DNA from: Phycisphaerae bacterium
GTDB lineage: Bacteria; Planctomycetota; Phycisphaerae; JAAYCJ01
Assembly (NCBI GenBank): GCA_012729815.1
Contig: JAAYCJ010000075.1
Span: 1 to 43,422 of the forward strand
Length of the DNA stretch: 43,422 nucleotides
Direction of reading: 5' to 3'
Positions within the stretch are counted from its first letter, which is position 1; each line of letters starts with the position of its first letter. A model generated the notes under the pieces. The model was not told where the DNA came from. It made no database searches and saw only the letters and a program-made list of their open reading frames with translations. The translations under genes and the position numbers were made by a program. Positions 1 through 8,728 of this stretch are shown here, piece by piece.

Positions 1-104
1 GCTTTGTGCTCGAAAACACCGACTACCACGGCCACGACGAACTTCGCCGAGCCCTGCAACGCTACGTCACGTATCGAAATCAACACGCTCGGGAAAAACG
101 ATAG
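1..104 (+). CDS. C-terminal tail of an unidentified protein (partial)
   Basis: An open frame enters from the left edge (first full codon at 3) and stops at TAG 102-104, giving 33 residues. The tail is polar and basic, with an Arg/Tyr-rich stretch (LRRALQRYVTYRNQHA) that resembles the C-terminal ends of some transposases with an RNase H-like fold, but it is too short to identify. The stop is followed 42 nt later by the start of the next gene on the same strand, with no terminator between them. Whether this is a real transposase end cannot be decided without the upstream sequence. Confidence 0.4.
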   Translation, partial: FVLENTDYHGHDELRRALQRYVTYRNQHAREKR

Positions 105-146
105 TGAGTTTATGGAAACGGCACTAGGATGGGAAAGGAGCGGGAT

Positions 147-722
147 ATGAAAAAGCGAAGCGTGTTGGTTCTGTTGGGGGCGGCGATCGTGGCATCTTCC
201 GCCCAGGCGGGCGTATACCACTTCTCGCCGAGCGATCCGGACCTCGCGGATCTGCCGCATGAGTACTACTACAAGTGGACGATCAACTGGACGGTCCCGG
301 ATGGCGAGTACATCTCCGGCGCGTCACTGCTGTTCGACAACATCCGCAACTGGACGTACGAGGCGAACGTGCTGTACTCGCGTCTGCTGTCGTCCGGCCC
401 GGGCGGCGTGCGGCAATACGCGGACTGGGAGTATCCCGCGGACGCGTTCGCGGGCCAGGGCGTGTCGCTGGTGACGTACTACAACATTCCAAGCTGGCCG
501 CCGCAGGACCTGGTGCACTACCTGACGACCGATCAGCTCTCGGCCCTGAGCAGCTACAGCCAGGACGGGAACTTCGCCATCGGAATCGACCCGGACTGCC
601 ACTTCTACAACGACGGCGTGAGACTGACGATCGAGACGGCCCAGGTGCCGGCGCCCGGCGCGGTGGTGCTGGGCATGGGCGGCTTCGGCGCGGTCAGCGC
701 CATTCGACGCCGACTCGGATAG
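147..722 (+). CDS. Secreted protein with PEP-CTERM-like sorting tail
   Basis: A 191-residue exported protein of unknown function. It begins with a Sec signal peptide (MKKRS, a hydrophobic core, then an SSAQA-G cleavage region). The middle is rich in Tyr, Trp and Asp with no recognised domain and no cysteine-rich motif. It ends in a sorting-type tail: VPAPGAVVLGMGG followed by a hydrophobic stretch and an Arg cluster (RRRLG). This is the PEP-CTERM layout (short Pro motif, transmembrane helix, basic end), with VPAPG in place of VPEP. Such tails are processed by exosortase, which is not in this window. The ATG at 147 is chosen over the in-frame ATG at 129 because GGGAAAGGAG at 131-140 sits 6 nt before it and fits a ribosome binding site. 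Confidence 0.8.
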   Translation: MKKRSVLVLLGAAIVASSAQAGVYHFSPSDPDLADLPHEYYYKWTINWTVPDGEYISGASLLFDNIRNWTYEANVLYSRLLSSGPGGVRQYADWEYPADAFAGQGVSLVTYYNIPSWPPQDLVHYLTTDQLSALSSYSQDGNFAIGIDPDCHFYNDGVRLTIETAQVPAPGAVVLGMGGFGAVSAIRRRLG

Positions 723-770
723 ACTGAATTCTCGGTGCGACTGCGAACGACGGGTTAGCCCGTACTCCTC

Positions 771-800
771 CGGACGCGACTCCCCGCGGAGCCGCGTCCG
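771..800. terminator. Hairpin between convergent genes
   Basis: Arms CGGACGCG (771-778) and CGCGTCCG (793-800) pair perfectly. After one A/C mismatch, CTCC/GGAG continues the stem around a 4-nt loop, about 12 pairs in all. It lies between the stop of the PEP-CTERM gene (722) and the stop of the leftward parA (809). There is no clear T-run on either side, so it is called from structure and position only. Confidence 0.5.
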
Positions 801-808
801 CCTTGCGC

Positions 809-1561
809 TCACGATGAAGCGATCAGCGCGGCCAGGGCGAGGAAGTCCGCGGCGCCCGGAGAATCGGGGGCATGCTCGAAGACGGTCCTGCCGTGCTCCG
901 GCGCCTCGGCGACCGCGACGTTGTCGTGGATGATCGGCTCGAGGACGAGTTCGCCGTAAGCGTCCTTGAGTCGCTGGGCGACAACCCCGTTGAGACGCCG
1001 CTTGCGGCTCAGGCGATTGCCGATGATGCCCGCAACGGCCAGGGCGGCGTTGGCGGATTGACCGTATTCCTCGACCGCGGCAAGGGCTCGCTCGACTCCG
1101 GGCAGGGCCATCGGTTCCATGTTGACCGGCACCAGCACCCGATCGGCGGCGGCGAGGGCGTTGACGGTGAGCAGGCCGAGACTCGGCGGCGTATCGATCA
1201 GGGTGAAATCGTAACTCAACCGCCCGTTTCCCAGGGCCGAGGCCAGGGCATTTGCGGCATTTCGCTTCTGGCCGGCAAGAGCGATCTCAACGGCGGCAAG
1301 ATCGGGGCGGGCGGGGATCACGCACAGACCGTCGCGGTGGATGATGCACTCAACGGGACTGGCGGCGGTGTTGAGCAGATCGCCGACCGTACGGACGTTG
1401 CGGTCGGCCGCCAGCCCCAGCGAACGGGTGAGTTGGGCCTGCGGGTCCAGATCGATCAGAAGAACCTTCTTGCTCAGCGTCAAAAGAGCGGCCGCCAGAT
1501 TGACGGCGCAGGTGGTCTTGCCGGTTCCGCCTTTGGGGTTCAGGACTGCGATGGTCTGCAT
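809..1561 (-). CDS. ParA/Soj-family ATPase
   Basis: A 250-residue P-loop ATPase of the ParA/MinD superfamily, close to the family's usual 250-270. The deviant Walker A motif KGGTGKTT is at residues 10-17, followed by LLIDLDPQAQ (switch region) and LIDTPPSLG (Walker B side). These proteins dimerise on ATP and position chromosomes, plasmids or protein complexes. No ParB or parS-like site is visible nearby, so a chromosome-partition role is not shown; it may be an orphan cargo-positioning ATPase. It starts at ATG 1561 with GGAG a few bases upstream, 15 nt after the stop of the MEMO gene, so the two probably share one transcript from the promoter at 2512-2540. Confidence 0.9.
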   Translation of the reverse strand: MQTIAVLNPKGGTGKTTCAVNLAAALLTLSKKVLLIDLDPQAQLTRSLGLAADRNVRTVGDLLNTAASPVECIIHRDGLCVIPARPDLAAVEIALAGQKRNAANALASALGNGRLSYDFTLIDTPPSLGLLTVNALAAADRVLVPVNMEPMALPGVERALAAVEEYGQSANAALAVAGIIGNRLSRKRRLNGVVAQRLKDAYGELVLEPIIHDNVAVAEAPEHGRTVFEHAPDSPGAADFLALAALIASS

Positions 1562-1576
1562 GACGCTCCGTTCGGA

Positions 1577-2464
1577 TCATTCGTTGGCGAGAAAAACAAC
1601 CGACGCGTAGCCGACGGCGTCGGACATGCCGCCGCCGTAACGGCCGGCGAGGGTCTCGGCGCTGTTGGTGTGTTCAAGAACTCTGGCGGCGACGGCCCCG
1701 GATTCGCGGGCGGCAGCGATCGCAGCGGCAATGGCGCCGGCTCCGCAGGCGGACTGGCAGGTCACCGCAGCCTCAATCACGCCCTCCGGATCGAGCTTTT
1801 CAATCGCGTCCAGAAGCCGGCGGTCGTTGACCTCTTTGGCCCAGCGAATACCTTCGGCGCCGCGGCCCTTGGGAACGAAGCCGTAGCTCGGCCCGTAGTG
1901 GGTCAGGTCGCTGGAGCCGACGCAGACGGCGTCGACGCCGTAGTTGCGGATGACCTGGGCGACAATGGCCCCGATCGAGGGGGCGTGGCCGTTGGGGGGA
2001 ACCATCAGCGGCACGATTCTGGCCTCAGGAAAGAGCCGCTGGATGAAGGGAACCTGGACCTCGATGCTGTGCTCCTCCTCATGGGCGTAGGGCTCATCCT
2101 GGACCAGGTTGGTGTTGGCCAGAATCCGTTCGGCGAGGCGCTCGTCGATCTTGATCTGCCCGAGCGGGCTCTCCCAGGCCCCACGGGCGAACAAAGCGCC
2201 CTGGTGGACGCCGTGGCGGTGGACGGCGCCGAAGAGGACGAAGGTGGCGACTTCGGGACGCGTGGCGTGGATGGCCTTGAAGGTGCGGGCGGCGACCTTG
2301 CCGGAACAGACCCATCCAGCGTGAGGAACGACCCCGCCGACCACGCGGCCCTCGAGCTGTCCGGGCCCGATTTCGACGGCGAGGCACTCATCAAGTTCGC
2401 TGGAGGCCATGGTCCGGGAACCGGGATAGAATTGACCGGCGACAACCGGAGTTCGCACCATCAT
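1577..2464 (-). CDS. MEMO-family protein (AmmeMemoRadiSam system protein B type)
   Basis: About 295 residues, the full length of the MEMO family. Family hallmarks are all present: RTPVVAGQFYP near the start, VVPHAGWVCSG, EEHSIEVQVPF, SSDLTHYG and a late CQSACGAGA. These motifs line up with the His/Cys pocket of MEMO proteins, which are related to non-haem iron dioxygenases and bind metal. The exact reaction is unsettled. In many bacteria MEMO is encoded with an AMMECR1 protein and a radical SAM protein; neither is here, and the neighbour is a ParA ATPase instead. An upstream in-frame TTG at 2479 exists, but GGGGAG (2471-2476) is well placed for ATG 2464. Confidence 0.9.
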   Translation of the reverse strand: MMVRTPVVAGQFYPGSRTMASSELDECLAVEIGPGQLEGRVVGGVVPHAGWVCSGKVAARTFKAIHATRPEVATFVLFGAVHRHGVHQGALFARGAWESPLGQIKIDERLAERILANTNLVQDEPYAHEEEHSIEVQVPFIQRLFPEARIVPLMVPPNGHAPSIGAIVAQVIRNYGVDAVCVGSSDLTHYGPSYGFVPKGRGAEGIRWAKEVNDRRLLDAIEKLDPEGVIEAAVTCQSACGAGAIAAAIAAARESGAVAARVLEHTNSAETLAGRYGGGMSDAVGYASVVFLANE

Positions 2465-2511
2465 GGCGGTTCTCCCCAAAAAACCTTGTGCCCTGGTTGG
2501 CGTAGCGGTTA

Positions 2512-2540
2512 ATAATACTCATAGAGGCATGCACATTCAA
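2512..2540 (-). promoter_or_regulatory. Predicted sigma-70 promoter of the MEMO-parA pair
   Basis: On the minus strand, TTGAAT (2540-2535), a 17-nt spacer and TATTAT (2517-2512) form a near-consensus promoter. The expected start is about 2505, giving a leader of about 40 nt that contains the GGGGAG ribosome binding site of the MEMO gene. It overlaps the region where a rightward dacB promoter would have to lie. Confidence 0.6.
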
Positions 2541-2553
2541 CCGAGAGTTAGGG

Positions 2554-4041
2554 ATGACCAGACGGCGATATAGACAGGGAAGTCGCGGGTTCTTTCTTCT
2601 GGCCGCGGTATTGCTGTGGGTGCCGGTGCGAGGACAGTCGCCGGTCGGAGCGATCGAGGCGGAACTGGCGAAGGCGCGAAGCCAGAAGGCGGCGGTGGGA
2701 ATCAAGATCGTGGCCGCCGGCAGCGGCCGGGTGATCTACGAGTCCGGAGCGGCGACGCCGCTGGCCCCGGCGAGCAACATGAAGGTCATCACGACGGCGG
2801 CGGCAATGGGCGTGCTGGGGCCGGACTTCCAGTTCACCACCCCGATCGGCCTGCGCGGCCAGGATCTGGTCGTCATCGGATCGGGCGATCCGAGCACCGG
2901 TGACGCGGACCTGGAGGGCGATCTGTCGCTGGCCGACGAGTTCGACCTGCTGGGCCGGCATCTGGTCAAGCACGGGGTGGGCAAGATACCCGGCAAGCTG
3001 ATCGTCGACGCCTCGATCTTCGACGACGAGCTTCGCCATCCGCACTGGCCGAAGGATCAGTACCGCAAGTGGTACGCCGCCCCGGTGGCGGGGCTGAACA
3101 TCAACGACAACTGCCTGGACGTCCGGGCCGGACCGGGCGAGGGCGGCCGGGGATGGCTGGAGATCGTTCCGGAAAACCGGTTCGTCGCGGCCAAGCCGGC
3201 GTTTGTTGCCAAAGGCCAGACGAACACGATCATCGACGCCTACTGGCCGGGCCAAGGGTGGGAACTGATGGTGAAGGTGACGCTGGGCAGCCGCCCGGGC
3301 GGCCCGGCGTACGTGCCGATCGAACAGCCCGTGCGGTTCGTGGGCGAACTGCTGCGGGAGCGGCTGGCCGCCAACGGCGTGGGCATCGACGGACCGATCG
3401 AGCTCACTTCAGTCCGCCAGGGCAGCGGCGATCCGCCCGAAGGCTTCTCGAACCTGATCGAGCATCGCAGCCGCAGGCTCTCGGAACTAGTCGAACGAAC
3501 CAACAAGCGCAGCCAGAATATGTTCGCCGAGTGCCTCTTCAAACGGCTGGGCTACGAGTTCTCGCGGAAACTGGCCCCGTTTCCGGTCGGTTCGTGGAAC
3601 ACCGGGCGCCTGGCCATCGAGGAGTTCCTGCGAGGACAGGCAGACACTGATATTTCAGGAATTCTGCTTTGTGACGGATCGGGGCTCAGCAAGGAGAATC
3701 GCGTCACCGCCAACGTCTTGGTCGACGTGTTGAAGTATGCGGCCGATCAGCCGTGGTCACAAAAGTACATTGACAGTCTCCCCGTAGCGGGCAAGGACGG
3801 CACGCTTCGACGTCGGATGCGGGGCGGTTCGGCGGCGGGACGGGTGGTGGCCAAGACCGGCTACATTTCCGGAGTGAGCGGGCTGAGCGGTTACATCCTG
3901 GATCGGGAGGGCCGGCCCTCGATCGCCTTCTCGATGCTCTTCAACGACTTTCCCAGAAGCCAGCTTTGGCGGATTATGCAGATTCAAGATACAATATGTG
4001 TTGAGCTTGTGAAGTACAGTGATCGGATGGATTTGCAGTAG
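2554..4041 (+). CDS. dacB: D-alanyl-D-alanine carboxypeptidase/endopeptidase, PBP4 type (peptidase S13)
   Basis: A 495-residue S13 serine peptidase that trims or cleaves peptide cross-links in peptidoglycan on the outer side of the membrane. An N-terminal hydrophobic signal follows an Arg-rich start (residues 1-28). The catalytic SxxK is SNMK at 74-77 (APASNMKVITTAAA). The second motif block DGSGLSKEN is at 374-382 and KTG at 434-436 (VVAKTGYISGVSGLSGY). The long insert between SxxK and the second motif is typical of PBP4-type enzymes. It starts at ATG 2554, with only a weak purine-rich site (GAGAGTTAGGG) upstream. The AsmA-like gene follows after 13 nt, suggesting an envelope operon. Confidence 0.93.
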   Translation: MTRRRYRQGSRGFFLLAAVLLWVPVRGQSPVGAIEAELAKARSQKAAVGIKIVAAGSGRVIYESGAATPLAPASNMKVITTAAAMGVLGPDFQFTTPIGLRGQDLVVIGSGDPSTGDADLEGDLSLADEFDLLGRHLVKHGVGKIPGKLIVDASIFDDELRHPHWPKDQYRKWYAAPVAGLNINDNCLDVRAGPGEGGRGWLEIVPENRFVAAKPAFVAKGQTNTIIDAYWPGQGWELMVKVTLGSRPGGPAYVPIEQPVRFVGELLRERLAANGVGIDGPIELTSVRQGSGDPPEGFSNLIEHRSRRLSELVERTNKRSQNMFAECLFKRLGYEFSRKLAPFPVGSWNTGRLAIEEFLRGQADTDISGILLCDGSGLSKENRVTANVLVDVLKYAADQPWSQKYIDSLPVAGKDGTLRRRMRGGSAAGRVVAKTGYISGVSGLSGYILDREGRPSIAFSMLFNDFPRSQLWRIMQIQDTICVELVKYSDRMDLQ

Positions 4042-4054
4042 CGAGCCATAGTAG

Positions 4055-7000
4055 GTGACGCAGCGGCCAGCAAAAAAGCGGAAGAACCGGCCACTGGTGC
4101 TGGCGGCTGCGCTGCTGGTGGCGGTGATCGGTGGGGCGGGGATTATCGTCTCGGTTCGCTACCATTTCTCCGAAGCGCGGATCGCCGCGGCGGCGGCCGG
4201 CGCTCTGGAACGCCTGCTGGGGGCGGAGCTTCAGACCAGGCGGGCCGAAGTGGATTTCCCGCAGTCGCTGGTGTTTCACGACGTGGAAGTCCGCGTGCCG
4301 CCGGAGAAGCTGGAACGCGGGGAGGCGTTTTCGTCGGAAGACGCGGTCCTGTTGACCGCCAAACGCCTGGTCATCCGGTTCGACCGAAGCCGCCTGCTGA
4401 AGCTCAAGTTCAGGATCGATGACGTGGCGGTCCAGGAGCCGCGATTTCACCTGACGCGGGACGTGGACCGGGACCTGTGGAACTGGCAACTGCTGTTCGT
4501 CGGCCGCGAGCGGGAAGGCAAACGCCCCTTCCGGTTCAAAGTCGGTCCGCAGATGTCGCTGGCGGACGGGCAGGTGACCCTCACCGAGATCGTCAAGGGC
4601 AAGCGGCTGTTGCACGGGCGGGTGAATTTCACGGCGGACGCGATTCCCGGCGATGACCTGTACCACGTGGCGGTCGAGACGTGGACGGCGGAGGCCCGCG
4701 GCCCGCGGGTGAGCCTGGACTTTGATCCGCGATCCGGACAGGTGATCTCGGGGGCGATGGCCCTGGTGGACTGGCAGAACGTGGAGTTGGCGATCCCTCA
4801 GCCGTACCAGGAATGGTGCCGGCGCTTCGCCCTGGCGGGCCGGATCGGGATCTCGCAGATCAGCTACGCCAACCGCCAATCCGGCAAGGTGGTGATGATC
4901 CTGGAAGATGCGCGGAGCCGGATCCCCCTTTCGGCCAAGGAACTGGAGCAGCCGGACCACAAGTGGTTCGCGGACCTTACCGGGATCAGCGGCAAGATCA
5001 CCTTCGACGAGGACGGGGTCCGGATCGGCAAGCTGGTGGGCCGGCTCAACGGTGCGCCGTGCGAGGTCTCGGGCAGGTATCGCGGAAACTACGTGAACCT
5101 CCAGGAGGGTGAATTCGAGCTGCACATCAAGGCCGAGGGGCTCGAGTGTCCGGACTATACCGATCCCAACGATCACGCGATGATCGAGGAGTACTTCCCG
5201 CGCAAGCTGAGGAACTTCTTCAACGATTTCCGCCCGCGCGGCAAAGTGGACCTGGAACTGACGATCACCAAGGCGGCCGGCGCGGACGGAGCGATCGGGC
5301 TGGTGGGCAAGATCGCGCCGCGCGGGCTCAGCGCCGAGTACCGCAAGTTTCCCTATCGGGCGGACGACCTTCACGGGCAGGTGCTGCTGGTGGACGGCGG
5401 CTTCGTCATCAACGGCCTGACGGGACTGGCCAGCGGCGGTCCGTTCACCATGAAGGGGACGATCTCCGAACCGTCGAAGCACGCGCAGGTCGATCTGCAG
5501 ATCTCCAGCCCACGGGTCGAGGTGGACGAAAGACTCTACCGCGCCCTCTCGCCGCGACACCGGAAGATCTGGGACATGTTCCAACCGAGCGGCGGCGTGC
5601 GGATGAAGGTGCACCTGGTCCGGCCGGCCGGCCCGGATCAGAAATGGTCGCGGACGATCGAAGCGGACTTTATCGACGGTTCGGCGTGCTACGAGGCGTT
5701 CAAGTACCCGCTGACGGAGTTGGCCGGAGTCCTGGCGGTCGAGACGGACGTGCTGAAGCTCCAGAAAGTCCGTGGCCGGCACGGGCCGGCGACAGTGACG
5801 CTGGACGGCCAAGTTGACGGGCTGAACTCGCCGCGCCCGGAGGTCCGGCTGGAGGTGCGGGCCAGGGACGTGACCGTGGATCGGGACCTGATCGCCGCCC
5901 TTCCCGAATCGGCGGGCCGGATCATCGACGACTGCCGACTGACCGGACGAGGCGACCTGAACGGGTCGATTGAGGCGATGCCGGGCCAGCCGCTTGAATA
6001 TCAATTCACCTGCGAACTGAAGGAAGGCGGAGTCTGCTACAAGGACTTTCCGTACCCGGTGAAGAACCTGCGCGGGCGGCTGACGATCGAGCCGGAGCAG
6101 GTGCGGATCGACGGGGTCTTCGCCCGTGAGGGCGAACAGACGGTCGAGGCGCAGGGCCGGCTGGCCTTGGGCGGGCAGGATCAGGGAATCGAACTGACGA
6201 TAGACGCGGACAACGTGCCGGTGGATTCGGATCTGTACGCGGCGATGGACGAGCGGCTTCAGACGATCTGGCGAGATTTGAGGCCGGAGGGAAGAATTCG
6301 CGTCAAGGCGGAACTGTCGCGCCAGGGCCAGGATCCCTGGACGTGGCGGCTGGGAGTCGATCTGGCCGGAACGTCCATTCAGTATGGTGAGTTGCCGCGG
6401 ATCAGCGGACAGGGCGGACGGGCAGTCTTTGCACCGGGACAGGTGGAGCTATCGGAGGTGGTCGGCCGGACGGACGACGGCGGCGAAGTCCGCTGCACGG
6501 GCCGGGTCGCCGCCGAGGAAAAGGAACTGCGGTGCAATCTGCAGCTTGGCCTGGCGGACCTGCCCATCAGCAGAGAGCTGCTGCGGTCGGCGGGAGTTGG
6601 CAAGATGGCCTCCATGCTGGAGTGGCAGCCGGGAGGCAAGGCAAGCGGCCAGTTGGATGAGGTGGCGGTGGCCGCGTCGCTGGAGGACCTCTCGCGGCAG
6701 AAATGGGAGTTGAAGGGACGGTTGGATTTCGTCGGTGCGGCGTTGGAGTCGCTGGCCGTCGATCCGGTGAACCTGAGCTATCGCGGCCGGATCGGCTGGG
6801 ACAGGTCGCGAGGGCTTTTCAGCATGGACGGGGAGGCTGAGCTAAGCCGCTTTAACTGGAAGGACCGCGCCGTCAGCGACATCTCGTGCCGGATGATCAA
6901 ACCGCAGGACAAGCCGGAGTTGCAGATCGAGGACCTGCACGGATGGGTGGGCCTGGGCGAGGTCTCCGGGCTGGCGCGGCTGACGCTGTTGCCCGACGAG

Positions 7001-7585
7001 ACGCGCTACGGCGTGCAATTGACGCTGGACAATCTGCCGGTCGAAAAGGTGCTGACCATCGACAACGGTTCGTCGGGCCCGATCAAGGGGCGGATGCGGG
7101 GCGAGGTGTACATGCTGGGCACGCTGGGGGCCAGATACGTTCGCGAAGCCGGAGGCAACGTGCAGGTGGCGGCGGCTGAGGCGCTGAAGGTTCCACTGCT
7201 GGGCGAGGTCTACAAGAGCATCCGCCAGGAACCGCCGAACCTGGCGAGCTTCCATGATCTGGCGGTGGAGTTCGCGGTGGAGCAGCACCGCATGATCGTT
7301 CGGCGGGTGGAACTGACGGGACAGACGCTCTCGATGTTCGGCTACGGGACGATGAACCTTTCGAACGATCGCCTGCGGCTCAGCCTGATCGCCTCGAACG
7401 AGTCCGATCTGACCAGGATTCCCGTGCTGGCCGACCTGGTGCGACGGGCAAGGCGCGATCTGACCGAGGTGCAGGTGACCGGGACGCTGGACGATCCGAC
7501 GATCCGGGCGACGCCGTTGCGGCACCTCTCGGACACGTTCAAGGAATTCCTGCAGGGCAAGCGGGCCCACGACGAGATGCCGTGA
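4055..7585 (+). CDS. Very large AsmA-like envelope protein
   Basis: An 1176-residue protein with one N-terminal membrane anchor (about residues 14-34, after a basic KKRKNR patch) and a long beta-rich periplasmic body. Repeated blocks alternate short hydrophobic strands with phrases such as 'GxLNGxPCEVSGRYRG' and 'VTLDGQVDGLNSPRPEVRL'. It ends in an AsmA-like C-terminal region (NDRLRLSLIAS, then LTEVQVTGTLDDPTIRATPL). AsmA/TamB/YhdP-type proteins are thought to bridge the periplasm and carry lipids to the outer membrane, but the role of this one is inferred from fold only. The start codon is GTG 4055 with no strong ribosome binding site; it is probably co-transcribed with dacB, 13 nt upstream. 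The stop is 2 nt from the stop of the convergent exporter gene. Confidence 0.8.
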   Translation: MTQRPAKKRKNRPLVLAAALLVAVIGGAGIIVSVRYHFSEARIAAAAAGALERLLGAELQTRRAEVDFPQSLVFHDVEVRVPPEKLERGEAFSSEDAVLLTAKRLVIRFDRSRLLKLKFRIDDVAVQEPRFHLTRDVDRDLWNWQLLFVGREREGKRPFRFKVGPQMSLADGQVTLTEIVKGKRLLHGRVNFTADAIPGDDLYHVAVETWTAEARGPRVSLDFDPRSGQVISGAMALVDWQNVELAIPQPYQEWCRRFALAGRIGISQISYANRQSGKVVMILEDARSRIPLSAKELEQPDHKWFADLTGISGKITFDEDGVRIGKLVGRLNGAPCEVSGRYRGNYVNLQEGEFELHIKAEGLECPDYTDPNDHAMIEEYFPRKLRNFFNDFRPRGKVDLELTITKAAGADGAIGLVGKIAPRGLSAEYRKFPYRADDLHGQVLLVDGGFVINGLTGLASGGPFTMKGTISEPSKHAQVDLQISSPRVEVDERLYRALSPRHRKIWDMFQPSGGVRMKVHLVRPAGPDQKWSRTIEADFIDGSACYEAFKYPLTELAGVLAVETDVLKLQKVRGRHGPATVTLDGQVDGLNSPRPEVRLEVRARDVTVDRDLIAALPESAGRIIDDCRLTGRGDLNGSIEAMPGQPLEYQFTCELKEGGVCYKDFPYPVKNLRGRLTIEPEQVRIDGVFAREGEQTVEAQGRLALGGQDQGIELTIDADNVPVDSDLYAAMDERLQTIWRDLRPEGRIRVKAELSRQGQDPWTWRLGVDLAGTSIQYGELPRISGQGGRAVFAPGQVELSEVVGRTDDGGEVRCTGRVAAEEKELRCNLQLGLADLPISRELLRSAGVGKMASMLEWQPGGKASGQLDEVAVAASLEDLSRQKWELKGRLDFVGAALESLAVDPVNLSYRGRIGWDRSRGLFSMDGEAELSRFNWKDRAVSDISCRMIKPQDKPELQIEDLHGWVGLGEVSGLARLTLLPDETRYGVQLTLDNLPVEKVLTIDNGSSGPIKGRMRGEVYMLGTLGARYVREAGGNVQVAAAEALKVPLLGEVYKSIRQEPPNLASFHDLAVEFAVEQHRMIVRRVELTGQTLSMFGYGTMNLSNDRLRLSLIASNESDLTRIPVLADLVRRARRDLTEVQVTGTLDDPTIRATPLRHLSDTFKEFLQGKRAHDEMP

Positions 7586-7587
7586 CG

Positions 7588-8514
7588 TCACTGCGATCGG
7601 AGGCTCAGGAAGACGGCGGCGGTCACCAGCACAGCGCCGGCGATCAGGTCCCATCCCGGCACGAACCAGAGGAACAGGCACAGCCAGAGGGTCGAGAGGA
7701 TCGGCGTGACGGCGGCCATGAGGCCGAGGGTCTTGACGTTGGCCCGCGAAAGGGCCAGCTCCCACAGCAGATAGCCGTTGCCCCACGGCCCCAATCCAGC
7801 CAGAACCAGCACGCCGATGCCGCGAAAACCGATCGGACCGGCGTCGGCGTCATGGAACAGACAGACGACGCCGGCAATCAACCCAACGCCCAGCAACCCC
7901 ATGCCGCTGGTATTGTATCGGCCCGCCCAGTCGCGCCACCGGGCCAGCAGCGCCGAATATCCAGACCACAGAATGGCGGCAAGGAGGGCCAGCAGATACG
8001 GCAGCAAAGCGGCGAAGCTCATCCGCTCCGTGGTGAAAAGAGCGCCGGCCCCTTCGCGATTGGCCAAAACGGTTCCAGCCAGAACGCAGGCCAAGGCAAC
8101 CGCCAACAATCCGCTGAAGTTGGTTCCCGGCACCAGGAGAACGCCGAGAACGACGGTGAGGGTGGGCCAGAGGTAATTGACAAGGTTCACGCCGCACGCC
8201 TGCTCGCGGCTGGCGGCCAGGGCCACAGCCAGCGGGTAGGCGATTCCGTACAGCACAAAGCCGAAGATGGTCAACAGCCAGAGGCGGGCGGGCAGGCCGA
8301 CCGCGTTGCGGAAGTGGCCGTCGCAGGTCCGCCGGAATACCATCTGGTAGCACCCGCCGAGCAGGCACGAGCCGGCCAGAAACTGCCACGGCCCGAGGGC
8401 CTCGCTGCCGACCCGCACCACCGAGGCCGAGAGCGACCACAGCACGATCGCTCCGGCGCCAAAGAGGAGCCCGGCAAGGGAGTTGCTTCGGGTCGTCACG
8501 TTAAGCTCAGCCAT
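7588..8514 (-). CDS. EamA/DMT-family transporter, YddG-like
   Basis: A 308-residue, very hydrophobic protein with about ten predicted membrane helices, the usual length of the drug/metabolite transporter family. The opening (LLFGAGAIVLWSLSASVVRVGSEALGP) and the central YGIAYPLAVALA and VNLVNYLWPTLTVVLG stretches resemble the aromatic amino acid exporter YddG. The substrate is inferred, not shown. ATG 8514 is preferred: an AGGTG site lies 6 nt before it. A second ATG at 8538 is only about 14 nt after the -10 box. The longer in-frame extension toward 8709 runs through the promoter and is not believed. Confidence 0.85.
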   Translation of the reverse strand: MAELNVTTRSNSLAGLLFGAGAIVLWSLSASVVRVGSEALGPWQFLAGSCLLGGCYQMVFRRTCDGHFRNAVGLPARLWLLTIFGFVLYGIAYPLAVALAASREQACGVNLVNYLWPTLTVVLGVLLVPGTNFSGLLAVALACVLAGTVLANREGAGALFTTERMSFAALLPYLLALLAAILWSGYSALLARWRDWAGRYNTSGMGLLGVGLIAGVVCLFHDADAGPIGFRGIGVLVLAGLGPWGNGYLLWELALSRANVKTLGLMAAVTPILSTLWLCLFLWFVPGWDLIAGAVLVTAAVFLSLRSQ

Positions 8515-8552
8515 CCGCCGCACCTGCACCAGGGTCATCAGACGAAGCGGGC

Positions 8553-8581
8553 ATTGTACCGTCGGGTCCGTCCGCTGTCGA
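8553..8581 (-). promoter_or_regulatory. Predicted promoter of the YddG-like gene
   Basis: On the minus strand, TCGACA (8581-8576), 17 nt, TACAAT (8558-8553): five of six and five of six matches to the sigma-70 consensus with ideal spacing. The expected start is about 8546, leaving a leader of about 32 nt before ATG 8514. Confidence 0.65.
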
Positions 8582-8728
8582 TGGTCGACGCGCGCGAAGG
8601 TCCGATATTCAATCGGCGGCCGCGAACCAGCGGCGGAAGTTAGCGAACCCGTCCCCGTTTTTCGCCGAAGAAGAGATAGATGCCCGTGGTTCCGCGCGGG
8701 CGGTGTCATGGGAGCGGAGGGTCCGTCA

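Noticed and set aside
872-2512. Long rightward open frame of 546 codons opposite the MEMO and parA genes
   Set aside because: It is antisense to two well-recognised genes, has a low-complexity Gly/Asp-rich translation and no ribosome binding site; high GC content makes such frames common.
3974-6004. Leftward open frame of 676 codons opposite dacB and the AsmA-like gene
   Set aside because: Arg/Pro/His-rich translation without any recognisable domain, fully antisense to a membrane-anchored envelope protein with family features.
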